From Omnitrophica WOR_2 bacterium RBG_13_41_10 (GTDB taxonomy: Bacteria > Omnitrophota > Gorgyraeia > Gygaellales > Profunditerraquicolaceae), in contig MHGH01000001.1 of the NCBI GenBank assembly GCA_001805465.1, positions 2,452-35,003 of the forward strand: a DNA stretch of 32,552 nucleotides, given 5' to 3'. Within the stretch, counting starts at the first letter, position 1, and the number at the start of each line of letters is the position of its first letter. The notes below the pieces were generated by a model, which ran no database searches, was not told the origin of the DNA, and worked only from the letters and a program-made list of their open reading frames with translations. Shown piece after piece: positions 21,676 to 30,527 of this stretch. A program made the translations under genes and the position numbers.

Positions 21676-24059
21676 TTATCTTAGCCAAAGAAGAAGCTCG
21701 CCGTTTTAATCATGATTATATCGGAACCGAGCATATATTATTGGGGCTGATCCGCGAAGGAGAAGGGGTAGCTGCTGCGGTATTAGAGAAGATGGGTATA
21801 TCGTTAGAGAATATTCGCCTAGAAATCGAAAAATTAGTTCAACCCGGGCCTACCACTCAGATTATCGGCGATATTCCTTTTACCCCTCGCGCAAAAAAAG
21901 CCCTGGAATTAGCGGCGGAAGAAGCGCGCTCTTTAGGCCATAATTATATCGGCACCGAACATCTTTTATTAGGCCTGATTAAAGAAGGAGAGGGAGTAGC
22001 CTCGCAGGTATTATTGAATTTAGGGCTGGATTTAGCCAGGGTGAGGAATGAGGTATTGGAGGTTTTAGGTTCCGGTGTTCCGGGTTTTGGCCAAAACCAA
22101 CAGCAGGTAAAAACCAAAACCCCGGCCTTAGATGCCTTTGGCCGTGATTTAACCGCATTGGCCAATGAAAATCAGCTTGACCCGGTAATCGGAAGGCACG
22201 GGGAAATAGAGAGGGTAATCCAGACCTTAAGCAGGCGCACCAAGAATAATCCGGTTCTTTTGGGTGAAGCGGGTGTTGGCAAAACCGCTATTGTCGAAGG
22301 CCTGGCTCAGGCAATTATAGCAAATAATGTTCCGGAGGTATTAAGAAACAAGCGCATTGTTGTTTTAGATTTGGCCCTGATGGTTGCCGGGACAAAATAC
22401 CGCGGCCAATTTGAAGAGAGAATAAAAGCAGTGATGGAAGAGATAAAACGTTCTCGTGATGTAATTATTTTTATTGATGAATTGCATACCTTAGTGGGCG
22501 CAGGGGCTGCGGAAGGGGCAATTGATGCCTCTAATATTTTAAAGCCGGCACTCTCACGCGGAGAGATGCAGTGTATAGGCGCCACTACCCTGGATGAATA
22601 CAGGAAGCATATTGAAAAGGATGCGGCATTAGAGCGCCGTTTCCAGACCATTATGGTAGAGCCTCCGTCGGTTAATGAGACCATCGATATACTCAAAGGC
22701 CTGCGCGATAAATATGAAGCCCATCATCGCGTGGTGTTTCGCGATGAGGCGCTAGAGGCAGCGGCAAAATTATCAGACCGCTATATTACAGGCAGGTACC
22801 TTCCGGATAAAGCCATTGATTTGATGGATGAAGCCGGCTCACGCGCCAGGCTTAATGTTTTGGTTGTTCCGCCGGACATTAAGAAGCTCGAAGAAAAAGT
22901 AGAGGCCTTAAGAAAAGAAAAAGAGGCCTATATTAAATCGCAGGACTTTGAGAAGGCTGCTAGCCTAAGGGATCAAGAAAGGCAGGTACGCCAGGAATTA
23001 GAAGAACTGAATAAACAATGGGCAGTGGCTAAAGACAAGATGCGGCCGGAAGTCGGCGAAGAAGAGATCGCAAAAATCGTATCGCAATGGACCGGCATTC
23101 CTATCTTTAGATTAGAGGAGGCAGAGAGCGAAAAGTTATTGAAGATAGAGGAAGGGTTGCATAAGCGCGTAGTGGGCCAAGAGGAAGCTATCTTGGCTAT
23201 TGCCCATGCTGTCAGGCGCTCGCGCGCAGGAATCAAGGACCCTAAAAGGCCAATAGGCTCCTTTATATTTTTAGGGCCGACAGGAGTAGGTAAATCTCTT
23301 CTTGCCCGGGCATTGGCAGAATTTATGTTCGGGGATGAGGATGCGCTTTTGCAGTTAGATATGTCGGAGTATATGGAAAAATTTAATGTTTCCCGCCTTA
23401 TCGGTGCTCCGCCGGGATATGTGGGTTATGAAGAAGGAGGACAGCTTACCGAGAGAGTCAGGCGCCGGCCTTATTCGGTGATTCTCTTAGATGAAATCGA
23501 AAAAGCCCACCCCGATGTTTTTAATATTCTCTTACAGGTATTTGAAGAGGGCCGCCTTACCGATAGCTTCGGCAGAAAAGTAGATTTTAGAAATACGGTA
23601 ATAATTATGACCTCTAATGTCGGCGCAGAATTAATCCGTAAAACCGGCTCCTTAGGGTTTAAGACCCAGAAGGAAGAAGTTAGCTATCAAGAGATGAAGG
23701 AAAAGTTATTGGAAGAAGTAAAGAGGACTTTTAAGCCGGAGTTCTTAAACCGCATAGATGACACCATAGTTTTTAGGCCGCTCAATAAAGAAGATTTAAT
23801 CAAGATTATTGATATAGAGATAGGTTTTGTAGCAGAGAGGTTAAAAGAACATAACATCTCTTTAGAGGTCAACCAAGAGGCCAAAGAGTTTCTGGTAGAA
23901 AAAGGTTTTGACCCCATATTTGGAGCCAGGCCCTTAAAAAGGACTATTCAAAGATTCTTAGAAGATTCCTTGGCTTCCGAAATAATAGCTAAGAATTTTA
24001 AAGATGGCTCTCGAGTCAAAGTAATACGTAAGAACCTGGAGCTTGCTTTTGAACAATGA
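21639..24059 (+). CDS. clpC: ClpC AAA+ unfoldase
   Basis: An 806-residue Hsp100 protein of normal ClpC length. A double Clp N domain (about 1-145, two copies of a YIGTEHxLLGLI motif) precedes AAA1, with Walker A GEAGVGKT (209-216) and Walker B IIFIDELH. A middle region of about 410-470 contains a UVR-like motif (QDFEKAASLRDQE), diagnostic of ClpC against ClpB or ClpA. AAA2 has GPTGVGKS (546-553) and LLDEIEKAHPDV. It unfolds arginine-phosphorylated substrates for ClpP; clpP is not in this window. The ATG is preceded by GAGGAGG, reached through the palindrome and repeat copy 2, so its expression may be set separately from mcsB. Confidence 0.97.
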   Translation: MFNRFTERARKVIILAKEEARRFNHDYIGTEHILLGLIREGEGVAAAVLEKMGISLENIRLEIEKLVQPGPTTQIIGDIPFTPRAKKALELAAEEARSLGHNYIGTEHLLLGLIKEGEGVASQVLLNLGLDLARVRNEVLEVLGSGVPGFGQNQQQVKTKTPALDAFGRDLTALANENQLDPVIGRHGEIERVIQTLSRRTKNNPVLLGEAGVGKTAIVEGLAQAIIANNVPEVLRNKRIVVLDLALMVAGTKYRGQFEERIKAVMEEIKRSRDVIIFIDELHTLVGAGAAEGAIDASNILKPALSRGEMQCIGATTLDEYRKHIEKDAALERRFQTIMVEPPSVNETIDILKGLRDKYEAHHRVVFRDEALEAAAKLSDRYITGRYLPDKAIDLMDEAGSRARLNVLVVPPDIKKLEEKVEALRKEKEAYIKSQDFEKAASLRDQERQVRQELEELNKQWAVAKDKMRPEVGEEEIAKIVSQWTGIPIFRLEEAESEKLLKIEEGLHKRVVGQEEAILAIAHAVRRSRAGIKDPKRPIGSFIFLGPTGVGKSLLARALAEFMFGDEDALLQLDMSEYMEKFNVSRLIGAPPGYVGYEEGGQLTERVRRRPYSVILLDEIEKAHPDVFNILLQVFEEGRLTDSFGRKVDFRNTVIIMTSNVGAELIRKTGSLGFKTQKEEVSYQEMKEKLLEEVKRTFKPEFLNRIDDTIVFRPLNKEDLIKIIDIEIGFVAERLKEHNISLEVNQEAKEFLVEKGFDPIFGARPLKRTIQRFLEDSLASEIIAKNFKDGSRVKVIRKNLELAFEQ

Positions 24060-24838
24060 TAAACTTCCTGATAGATATAGGCCAAAAACTATTGGCATTG
24101 TTATCTTTTGTGGGGGGGTTGGCTAATTTAGCCGGCCAGGCATTTTATTGGGCGCTGGTGGGCCCTTATAAAAGAAGGTCTATCTTTGACCAAATGAAGA
24201 AAGTCGGCGTAGACAGCATGCCGATAGTTTTATTGACCGCTTTCTTTATCGGTGTGATTATGGCCTTACAGATTGCTTATATGATGCAGCGGTTGGGTTC
24301 TGAAATGTATATTGCCAGTATTGTGGCCTTATCGTTAGTAAGGGAACTGGGGCCGATTATAACTGCATTAGTAGTAGCAGGACGGGTGGGTGCAGCAATT
24401 ACCGCAGAGATAGGCTCTATGCAGGTTACCGAACAGATAGATGCCTTAGAAACCTTGGCCTCTAATCCCATCAGGTATCTAGTAGTCCCTCGGCTTCTTG
24501 CCTTAAGCCTGATGCTTCCTTTGTTGACGATTTATGCGGATATCATCGGTATATTCGGCGGGTATCTCATCTGCGTTCATAAATTAGGCATATCCAGCAG
24601 TATGTACCTGCACATTACTTTTGATGCCCTTTTATTGAAAGACTTATTTACCGGGCTATTTAAGACGGTGTTCTTTGGGATGATTATCGCCTTAGTCAGC
24701 TGTTACGAAGGCTTTAATGTAGAAGGCGGCGCAGAAGGCGTAGGAAGGGCTACCACCAAGTCGGTAGTGACAACTTTTATTTTAATTATTGCTGCTGACT
24801 GCTTCTTTACGGCTTTATTCTATTTTGCGATGCCTTAA
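24056..24838 (+). CDS. mlaE: MlaE-type lipid ABC transporter permease
   Basis: A 260-residue permease of the MlaE family with about five to six membrane helices. Characteristic segments are FIGVIMALQIAYMMQ, LSLVRELGPIITALVVAGRVGAAITAEIG (with the conserved EIGSM continuation), and MQVTEQIDALETLASNPIRYLVVPRL. These are standard for permeases that move phospholipids between inner and outer membranes. The ATG overlaps the clpC stop by 4 bp (ATGA), so it is translationally coupled to it. The ATPase and MCE protein genes follow in order, making a minimal Mla system without visible mlaA, mlaB or mlaC. Confidence 0.95.
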   Translation: MINFLIDIGQKLLALLSFVGGLANLAGQAFYWALVGPYKRRSIFDQMKKVGVDSMPIVLLTAFFIGVIMALQIAYMMQRLGSEMYIASIVALSLVRELGPIITALVVAGRVGAAITAEIGSMQVTEQIDALETLASNPIRYLVVPRLLALSLMLPLLTIYADIIGIFGGYLICVHKLGISSSMYLHITFDALLLKDLFTGLFKTVFFGMIIALVSCYEGFNVEGGAEGVGRATTKSVVTTFILIIAADCFFTALFYFAMP

Positions 24839-24857
24839 AATATAATTCGGAGTTTTT

Positions 24858-25622
24858 ATGCATGCCATAGAGATACAAAATTTAACCAAATTCTTTAATA
24901 CGCGTAAGGTCTTGGATAATTTGAGCCTGAACATAGAGAAGGGCCAGACCTGCGTTATTATCGGCCGTTCCGGCTGCGGTAAAAGCGTATTATTAAAACA
25001 CATTGAAGGCATATTAAAGCCGGATAGCGGCAAAATTATTATTAACGGGCAGGATATTACCAAATTAACCAATAACGAGATGGATAAGATACGTTTAAAA
25101 ATGGGGATGGTTTTTCAGGGAGGGGCGCTTTTTGATTCTATGACCGTCGGAGAAAACGTAGGGTTTAACCTTATCGAGCATAACCACGTCAGCAACAAAG
25201 AATTGTTGGAGAAAGTGGAGAGTGCCTTATGCGTGGTGGGCCTGTGCGGCATAGAAAATCTTACGCCTTCTGAAATAAGCGGCGGCATGAAAAAAAGGGT
25301 GGCCTTGGCAAGGGCAATATGCATAGAGCCGGAAATCATATTTTATGATGAGCCGACAACGGGAGTCGACCCCATTACCGCCGACAGTATAAACGAACTT
25401 ATAAAAACCATGCATGATAAATTAAAGGTTACCTCTATCGTGGTTACGCATGATATGAAAAGCGCCTATAGCATAGCCGATAAAATCGCGATGATGTACC
25501 AGGGCAAGATTATCGCCGAAGGCACGCCCCAAGAAATTCAGAATACTACTCATCCTGTAGTGCACCAATTTATAAATGGTTTAGCCAAAGGGCCGATTAC
25601 TGAAGCCCTGGATCATGATTAG
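24858..25622 (+). CDS. mlaF: MlaF-type lipid ABC transporter ATPase
   Basis: A 254-residue ABC ATPase. Walker A is GRSGCGKS (36-43), followed by Q-loop MVFQGGALFDSMTV, signature ISGGMKKRVALARAI, Walker B IIFYDEPTTGVDP, and switch histidine VVTHDM. The GGALFDSMTV and SGGMKKR wording is diagnostic for the MlaF/Ttg2A group. It energises the MlaE permease encoded 19 bp upstream. A CGGAG ribosome site precedes the ATG. The C-terminal extension after the core (HQFINGLAKGPITEAL) is the family's usual tail. Confidence 0.95.
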   Translation: MHAIEIQNLTKFFNTRKVLDNLSLNIEKGQTCVIIGRSGCGKSVLLKHIEGILKPDSGKIIINGQDITKLTNNEMDKIRLKMGMVFQGGALFDSMTVGENVGFNLIEHNHVSNKELLEKVESALCVVGLCGIENLTPSEISGGMKKRVALARAICIEPEIIFYDEPTTGVDPITADSINELIKTMHDKLKVTSIVVTHDMKSAYSIADKIAMMYQGKIIAEGTPQEIQNTTHPVVHQFINGLAKGPITEALDHD

Positions 25623-25655
25623 TCTAATTTAAATACAATAAATGGAGGTCTTAAG

Positions 25656-26279
25656 ATGCTGTTCGGTAAAACAAAACTAGAATTAAAGGTAGGGATTTTT
25701 GTTTTTACGGGTCTGGTAATTTTAGGGACCTTTATTTTACTTATCGGGGACTTTAAAGCCTGGGCTTCGGGACGCCGGATTAATTTTCTTTTTGATTTTA
25801 TCAATGGCGTTAAGGTAGGGGCACCGGTGAGATTTTCCGGAGTAGACGTAGGGCAGGTAAAAGAGATAAATTTTATTTTTAACCCTCAGGAAAATAAAAC
25901 CAAAGTCCAGATTACCGGCTGGATCAGAAGAGAAGTTAAGGTCCCTATTGATTCTACGGTTTGGATAAACACCCTTGGCTTGCTAGGAGAAAAATACGTT
26001 GAGATCATACCCGGAAAAGATTATGCGCACCTGGTAACTGACCAACCCATAACAGGAGAGGAGCCTATCGCTACTCATGAGATAGCAAAATTAGCGAAAA
26101 ATATAGCCAGTGATATTGATGAGAGTATCGTTAAGATTAAAAACAAGGAAGGCACTATAGGAAAACTCCTTTACGACGATGCTATCTACAACGACTTAGA
26201 AGCCTTGGTGGCGGATTTGAGGCAACACCCCTGGAAACTCTTCCGGAAGGCCAAAGAGAAGCCGGTTACAAAACAATAA
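25656..26279 (+). CDS. mlaD: MlaD-type MCE-domain lipid-binding protein
   Basis: A 207-residue protein with one N-terminal membrane helix (about 12-33, VGIFVFTGLVILGTFILLIG) and one MCE domain (about 38-118). The domain begins INFLFDFINGVKVGAPVRFSGVDVGQV and includes WINTLGLLGEKYVEIIPG. Such proteins form a hexameric ring in the periplasm that binds lipids and docks on MlaE-MlaF. The tail (about 140-207) has the EGTIGKLLYDDAIYNDLEAL pattern common in longer MCE proteins of non-proteobacteria. GGAGG precedes the ATG. Confidence 0.93.
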   Translation: MLFGKTKLELKVGIFVFTGLVILGTFILLIGDFKAWASGRRINFLFDFINGVKVGAPVRFSGVDVGQVKEINFIFNPQENKTKVQITGWIRREVKVPIDSTVWINTLGLLGEKYVEIIPGKDYAHLVTDQPITGEEPIATHEIAKLAKNIASDIDESIVKIKNKEGTIGKLLYDDAIYNDLEALVADLRQHPWKLFRKAKEKPVTKQ

Positions 26280-26299
26280 TTATAAGTCATAAGGTTGCA

Positions 26300-27685
26300 A
26301 TGAAAACCAAAACCGTATTTGCCTGTCAGAATTGCGGGTATCAATCGCCGAAATGGTTAGGCAGATGCCCTGATTGTAATAGTTGGAATTCCTTTGCCGA
26401 AGAGAATTACACCATGCCTACTTCCGGCAAGGTAAAAGAACGGGCTTCTTTATATAAAGATGAACCGGTATTATTAAAAGAAATTGAAATCAAGGAGGCC
26501 GATCGTCTTAAAACCAGGATATCAGAATTGGACAGGGTTTTAGGGGGCGGCATCGTAGCGGGTTCAGTAATATTAATCGGCGGAGACCCGGGTATAGGAA
26601 AATCTACGATATCCTTACAGGTGTCCAATCAATTAACCAAAGAAGGCTCGACAGTCCTTTATGTCAGCGGGGAGGAATCTGCAGCCCAGACAAAATTAAG
26701 GGCTAAGCGCTTAGGCACGCAGGCCGAGCAGGGAAGTTTATACATCGTCAATCAGACGGATTTATCGCTGATTATAGAATATGCCAATAAATTAAAACCG
26801 GACGTCATCATTATTGATTCTATTCAGGTGATATTTGAGCCCTCTATAAGTTCATCTGCCGGAAGCGTCAGCCAGGTAAGAGAATGTGCCGGAATACTTA
26901 CGCAGTTAGCCAAGACCACCGGTATCTCTATTTTTATTATCGGCCATGTTACCAAGGAAGGGACTATTGCCGGACCCCGGGTCTTAGAGCATATTGTAGA
27001 TACCGTACTTTATTTTGAGGGAGATAGGTTCTCCATGTATAGGATTTTACGCGCCGTGAAAAATAGATTCGGCTCTACCAACGAAATCGGCGTATTTGAA
27101 ATGGATTCTAGCGGCCTCAAAGAAGTAAAAAATCCTTCGGAAATTTTTCTTTCCGAAAGGCCCAAGGATGTCTCCGGGTCAGTGGTGGCATCTGTTTTAG
27201 AAGGTAGCCGTCCGCTTCTGGTAGAAATTCAGGCATTAGTGAGTAAGTCTAGTTTTGGCTATGCCCGCCGCCGGGCCGAAGGCTTTGATTATAACCGCTT
27301 GGCGTTGTTAATTGCTGTTTTGGAAAAGAGGATAGGTTTATCGTTAGAGATAGAAGATATATTTGTCAATGTTGCCGGGGGCATCAGGATAGAGGATCCG
27401 GCAGCGGATTTGGCAGTAGCGGTAGCTATTGCCTCGGCCTTCCGCGATCAGTTTGTCCTGGCAGATACTTTAGTTTTAGGGGAGGTGGGCTTGGCAGGTG
27501 AAATTAGAAGCATATCGCAGACAGTCTTGCGGGTCAACGAAGCAGCAAACTTAGGATTCAAGCACTGCATATTGCCAAAAAATAATTATAAAGGTTTAGA
27601 ATATAAAAAAAATACCATAGAGTTAGTGCCGGTTTCTCATTTAAAAGAGGCGCTGGATATTTTATTATTAAGGGGGGCAAGATGA
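26300..27685 (+). CDS. radA: RadA (Sms) DNA repair/recombination ATPase
   Basis: A 461-residue protein of normal length. An N-terminal four-cysteine zinc finger (Cys9, 12, 23, 26 in CQNCGY and CPDCNSW) leads to a RecA-like ATPase with Walker A GGDPGIGKST (95-104) and Walker B VIIIDSIQ. The RadA-specific KNRFG motif follows in VKNRFGSTNEIG, then a C-terminal Lon-protease-like domain (about 300-455, VAGGIRIEDPAADLAVA). RadA drives branch migration during homologous recombination. The stop overlaps the next start by 4 bp. Confidence 0.97.
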   Translation: MKTKTVFACQNCGYQSPKWLGRCPDCNSWNSFAEENYTMPTSGKVKERASLYKDEPVLLKEIEIKEADRLKTRISELDRVLGGGIVAGSVILIGGDPGIGKSTISLQVSNQLTKEGSTVLYVSGEESAAQTKLRAKRLGTQAEQGSLYIVNQTDLSLIIEYANKLKPDVIIIDSIQVIFEPSISSSAGSVSQVRECAGILTQLAKTTGISIFIIGHVTKEGTIAGPRVLEHIVDTVLYFEGDRFSMYRILRAVKNRFGSTNEIGVFEMDSSGLKEVKNPSEIFLSERPKDVSGSVVASVLEGSRPLLVEIQALVSKSSFGYARRRAEGFDYNRLALLIAVLEKRIGLSLEIEDIFVNVAGGIRIEDPAADLAVAVAIASAFRDQFVLADTLVLGEVGLAGEIRSISQTVLRVNEAANLGFKHCILPKNNYKGLEYKKNTIELVPVSHLKEALDILLLRGAR

Positions 27686-28662
27686 ATTTATTATTAGCGC
27701 GTATTCTTTTTAGTATCGTCGGTATGGTTATAGGTTATGGGATAATGGATCCTTACAACAAGGGGCCCTTAGGTATTCTACTGGGTTTGGGCGCAGCGTT
27801 AATACTGATATTGACAGAAATTGGAATGCGTAAAGTCTCTGTAAGGGGCCTCTCTAGCGCAGTCTTCGGCCTTATCTTAGGCCTGATTATGGCAAAGCTC
27901 GTTACCGATGCCGTTAGTCTTGCGCCTATACCGCAAGAAATCTTGTCTTCGATCCGAGGTATCCTAACTTTCATTTTTTGCTATTTGGGTATGGCAATAG
28001 GCCTAAGAGGCAAAGACGAATTTAATATTATTATTCCTTATGTCAGGCTGCGCCGGCAGGATCAAATAGAAGAGATGGTATTATTGGATACCAGCGTTAT
28101 TATCGACGGCCGCATCGTAGATATTTACAAGACGAAGTTCTTGGAAGGTAAAATTGTCATCCCGCGTTTTGTGCTTAAGGAATTACAGCAGATAGCCGAT
28201 TCTACGGATCCTTTAAAACGCCAGAGGGGCCGTCGAGGATTAGAAATTCTGCATATCGTGCAAAAAGAAGCAGGCCAAGATATTACTTTACACGAAGAAG
28301 AATTTCCCGAAACCCCCGAGGTAGATGCGAAGCTGGTAAAGTTGGCAAAATTATTAGAGGCCAAGATATTAACCGTAGATTTTAATTTAAATCGTATAGC
28401 CAGCCTCCAAGGTATTAAGGTGCTTAATATCAACGAATTAGCCAATGCCTTAAAGCCGGTGGTCATTCCGGGTGAAGAAATGCGGGTAAAGTTAATCCGC
28501 GAAGGCAAGGAGCATAATCAGGCCATAGGTTATCTGGATGACGGAACCATGGTAGTAGTAGAAGATGCGCGCCGTCTTATCGGCCAAGAGGTCAGGGTAG
28601 CAGTTACTTCTGTTCTACAGACGCCGGCCGGCAGGATGATTTTTACAAAAATAGAAAAATAG
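27682..28662 (+). CDS. Membrane PIN-TRAM domain protein (YacL family)
   Basis: A 326-residue protein. Four membrane helices (about 5-115, GMVIGYGIMD, LGILLGLGAALILIL, AVFGLILGLIMAK, GILTFIFCYLGMAIGL) precede a PIN nuclease-like domain, which starts with VLLDTSVIIDGRIVDI and keeps acidic residues in KLLEAKILTVDFNLNRIA. A TRAM RNA-binding domain (about 265-326, GKEHNQAIGYLDDGTMVVVE) ends the protein. This is the layout of Bacillus YacL, which also sits beside radA and ispD in that genome. Its role is not established; the acidic PIN residues suggest RNA cleavage near the membrane. Confidence 0.9.
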   Translation: MNLLLARILFSIVGMVIGYGIMDPYNKGPLGILLGLGAALILILTEIGMRKVSVRGLSSAVFGLILGLIMAKLVTDAVSLAPIPQEILSSIRGILTFIFCYLGMAIGLRGKDEFNIIIPYVRLRRQDQIEEMVLLDTSVIIDGRIVDIYKTKFLEGKIVIPRFVLKELQQIADSTDPLKRQRGRRGLEILHIVQKEAGQDITLHEEEFPETPEVDAKLVKLAKLLEAKILTVDFNLNRIASLQGIKVLNINELANALKPVVIPGEEMRVKLIREGKEHNQAIGYLDDGTMVVVEDARRLIGQEVRVAVTSVLQTPAGRMIFTKIEK

Positions 28663-28663
28663 C

Positions 28664-29365
28664 ATGTATGTCAGCGCGATAGTTCTGGCAGCCGGCTTAG
28701 GGATGAGGATGAAGTCAAATACGGCAAAGCCGCTGCTTGAGATTAATCGTAAGCCTATTATTGTATATTCCCTTGAAATATTAAGTAGGCATCCTCAAAT
28801 AAAAGATATTATCCTGGTAGTAAATGCAAAATCCTTAAAAAATATTTTAAGCCTCCTAAAAAGATACCGCATAAAGAAAATAAAAGCTGTTGTATTAGGA
28901 GGAAAGCTTCGGCAAGATTCCGTACTAAAGGGCCTGGCGCAAGTAGATAGCTGTGCGGATTTAGTCCTCATACATGATGCAGCGCGGCCTTTTTTTACCA
29001 GCAGTATGGTAACTTCGGTAATCAGCGAAGCGCAAAAATCAGGAGCGGCTATTTTAGGCGTACCGGTGAAGGCGACGATTAAACAGGCCGCAGGCCGCAG
29101 GCCGCAGGCCGCAGGCATAGTAAAGAAAACCTTAAAAAGGGAAAACCTTTGGGAAGCGCAAACACCGCAGGTTTTTAAAAAAGATTTAATTATAGAAGCT
29201 TATAATAAATACGGCAGGAATAAAGTTACCGATGATGCTAGTTTAGTGGAAAAACTCGGGGAAAAGATAAATATTGTAGCCGGCTCATATAAAAATATAA
29301 AAATAACTACGCCTGAAGATTTAGTTGTTGCTGAGGCAATTATAAAGAAATGCAATACAGAGTAG
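28664..29365 (+). CDS. ispD: 2-C-methyl-D-erythritol 4-phosphate cytidylyltransferase
   Basis: A 233-residue IspD of the MEP isoprenoid pathway, which forms CDP-methylerythritol from CTP and MEP. Visible motifs are the nucleotide-binding AIVLAAGLGMRMKSNTAKPL (6-25), GGKLRQDSVLKGL, VLIHDAARPFF (about 101-111), and WEAQTPQVFKKD. The segment QAAGRRPQAAG (141-151) is encoded by a 7-bp tandem repeat and lies where IspD has the beta-arm used for dimer contacts, making that loop a few residues longer than in E. coli. It starts 1 bp after the PIN-TRAM gene and overlaps ispF by 16 bp. Confidence 0.94.
   Translation: MYVSAIVLAAGLGMRMKSNTAKPLLEINRKPIIVYSLEILSRHPQIKDIILVVNAKSLKNILSLLKRYRIKKIKAVVLGGKLRQDSVLKGLAQVDSCADLVLIHDAARPFFTSSMVTSVISEAQKSGAAILGVPVKATIKQAAGRRPQAAGIVKKTLKRENLWEAQTPQVFKKDLIIEAYNKYGRNKVTDDASLVEKLGEKINIVAGSYKNIKITTPEDLVVAEAIIKKCNTE
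29084..29116. repeat. 7-bp tandem repeat (CAGGCCG) within ispD
   Basis: CAGGCCG occurs four times perfectly at 29084-29111 and continues five bases into a fifth unit. It begins at a codon boundary and reads QAAGRRP, then QAAG. The GC-rich block stands out in AT-leaning surroundings. The same period and codon-aligned start are seen in lolD. Confidence 0.95.
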
Positions 29366-29835
29366 GCATAGGTTACGATATACACCGTTTAGTCCAGGGG
29401 CGGCCTTTATTTATAGGGGGAGCCCAGATTCCTTATGTTAAAGGATTATTAGGACATTCTGATGGGGATGTGCTTTTACATGCTGTATGCGATGCCTTGT
29501 TAGGTGCGATAGGAGGAGGTGATATAGGCCAGCTTTTTCCCGATACCGACCCTAAATATCAGGGGATAGATAGCAAGGAATTATTAAAAGCCGTGGCAGA
29601 TTTGGTAAGGGAAAAAAAATATACGGTGAATAATGTGGATACGATAATAGTGGCTGAGGAACCCAAGATGTTGCCTTTTGAAAAAGAAATGAGAAGGAAG
29701 ATTTCCGCTATACTGGAGATTCCCGAAGATAGAGTGAATATAAAAGCCAAGACTAGCGAAGGAATGGGTGAGATCGGTAAGATTGAGGCGATCGCCTCTT
29801 ATGCAATAGTAAGTATAGTTCCTAGGGAGGACTAA
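29350..29835 (+). CDS. ispF: 2-C-methyl-D-erythritol 2,4-cyclodiphosphate synthase
   Basis: A 161-residue IspF of standard length. Metal-ligand residues are in GIGYDIHRL (Asp10, His12) and in HSDGDVLLHAVCDALLGA (His44). Substrate-contact regions are GDIGQLFPDTDPKYQGIDS and IKAKTSEGMGEIG. It closes CDP-ME 2-phosphate to the cyclodiphosphate two steps after IspD. Its ATG at 29350 lies inside the end of ispD (16-bp overlap), so the two are translationally coupled, as in many bacteria where they are adjacent or fused. Confidence 0.96.
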   Translation: MQYRVGIGYDIHRLVQGRPLFIGGAQIPYVKGLLGHSDGDVLLHAVCDALLGAIGGGDIGQLFPDTDPKYQGIDSKELLKAVADLVREKKYTVNNVDTIIVAEEPKMLPFEKEMRRKISAILEIPEDRVNIKAKTSEGMGEIGKIEAIASYAIVSIVPRED

Positions 29836-30519
29836 ATGGAAATTCTCATTATAAAGATAATAGGTGCGCTGATAATTTTATTTCTTTTGAAAATCTTATT
29901 CATTTCTTTATTTTTCTATCGGGACATTAAAGCGGCCCAAAAAAGAGACCCGGCAGCAAGGAGTTTTTTAGAGATAATATTACTTTATCAGGGTTTACAT
30001 GCCTTAATCAGCCATCGCGTTGCGCATTTTTTATACAGGATACATTTTTTTCTTCTCGCGCGCCTGATCAGCCAGATATCGCGTTTTATTACCGGCATTG
30101 AAATACATCCGGGCGCAAAAATCGGCAAGCGCTTTTTTATCGACCATGGGATGGGCGTAGTAATTGGCGAGACCGCCATTATCGGCGATGATGTGCTTTT
30201 GTATCAAGGTGTAACTTTAGGCGGAACGGGCCTGGAAAAAGGCAAACGCCACCCCACCCTCGGTAATAATGTAGTTGTTGGAACTGGGGCGAAGGTATTA
30301 GGGAATATAACCATAGGAGATAATTCCTATATAGGCGCTAATGCCGTAGTTATTAAAGATGTCCCGCCGAATTCTACTGTGGTGGGAGTCCCGGGGCGGA
30401 TTACCAAGCAGGAAGGTAAAAAAATTGATGTTAGCCTTGACCATATCCATATACTTGACCCCATTATGCAGAATATTGAAGAATTAGAAAAGCGGATTGA
30501 TAAACTGGAGAAACGTTAA
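29836..30519 (+). CDS. cysE: Serine O-acetyltransferase with N-terminal membrane anchor
   Basis: A 227-residue CysE, which acetylates serine for cysteine synthesis. The core begins at about 30 with FYRDIKAAQKRDPAARSFLEI, then HRVAHFLYRIHFFLLARLIS and the left-handed beta-helix hexapeptide repeats GIEIHPGAKIG, FIDHGMGVVIGETAIIGD and GVTLGGTG, with catalytic-type His and Asp in FIDHG. Ahead of this core are about 28 strongly hydrophobic residues (IIKIIGALIILFLLKILFISL) not usual for short CysE proteins. The start is supported by GGGAGG 7 bp upstream, and the ATG directly follows the ispF stop. The C-terminal tail is a charged helix. CysS is encoded 8 bp downstream. Confidence 0.92.
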   Translation: MEILIIKIIGALIILFLLKILFISLFFYRDIKAAQKRDPAARSFLEIILLYQGLHALISHRVAHFLYRIHFFLLARLISQISRFITGIEIHPGAKIGKRFFIDHGMGVVIGETAIIGDDVLLYQGVTLGGTGLEKGKRHPTLGNNVVVGTGAKVLGNITIGDNSYIGANAVVIKDVPPNSTVVGVPGRITKQEGKKIDVSLDHIHILDPIMQNIEELEKRIDKLEKR

Positions 30520-30527
30520 AATTCCAA

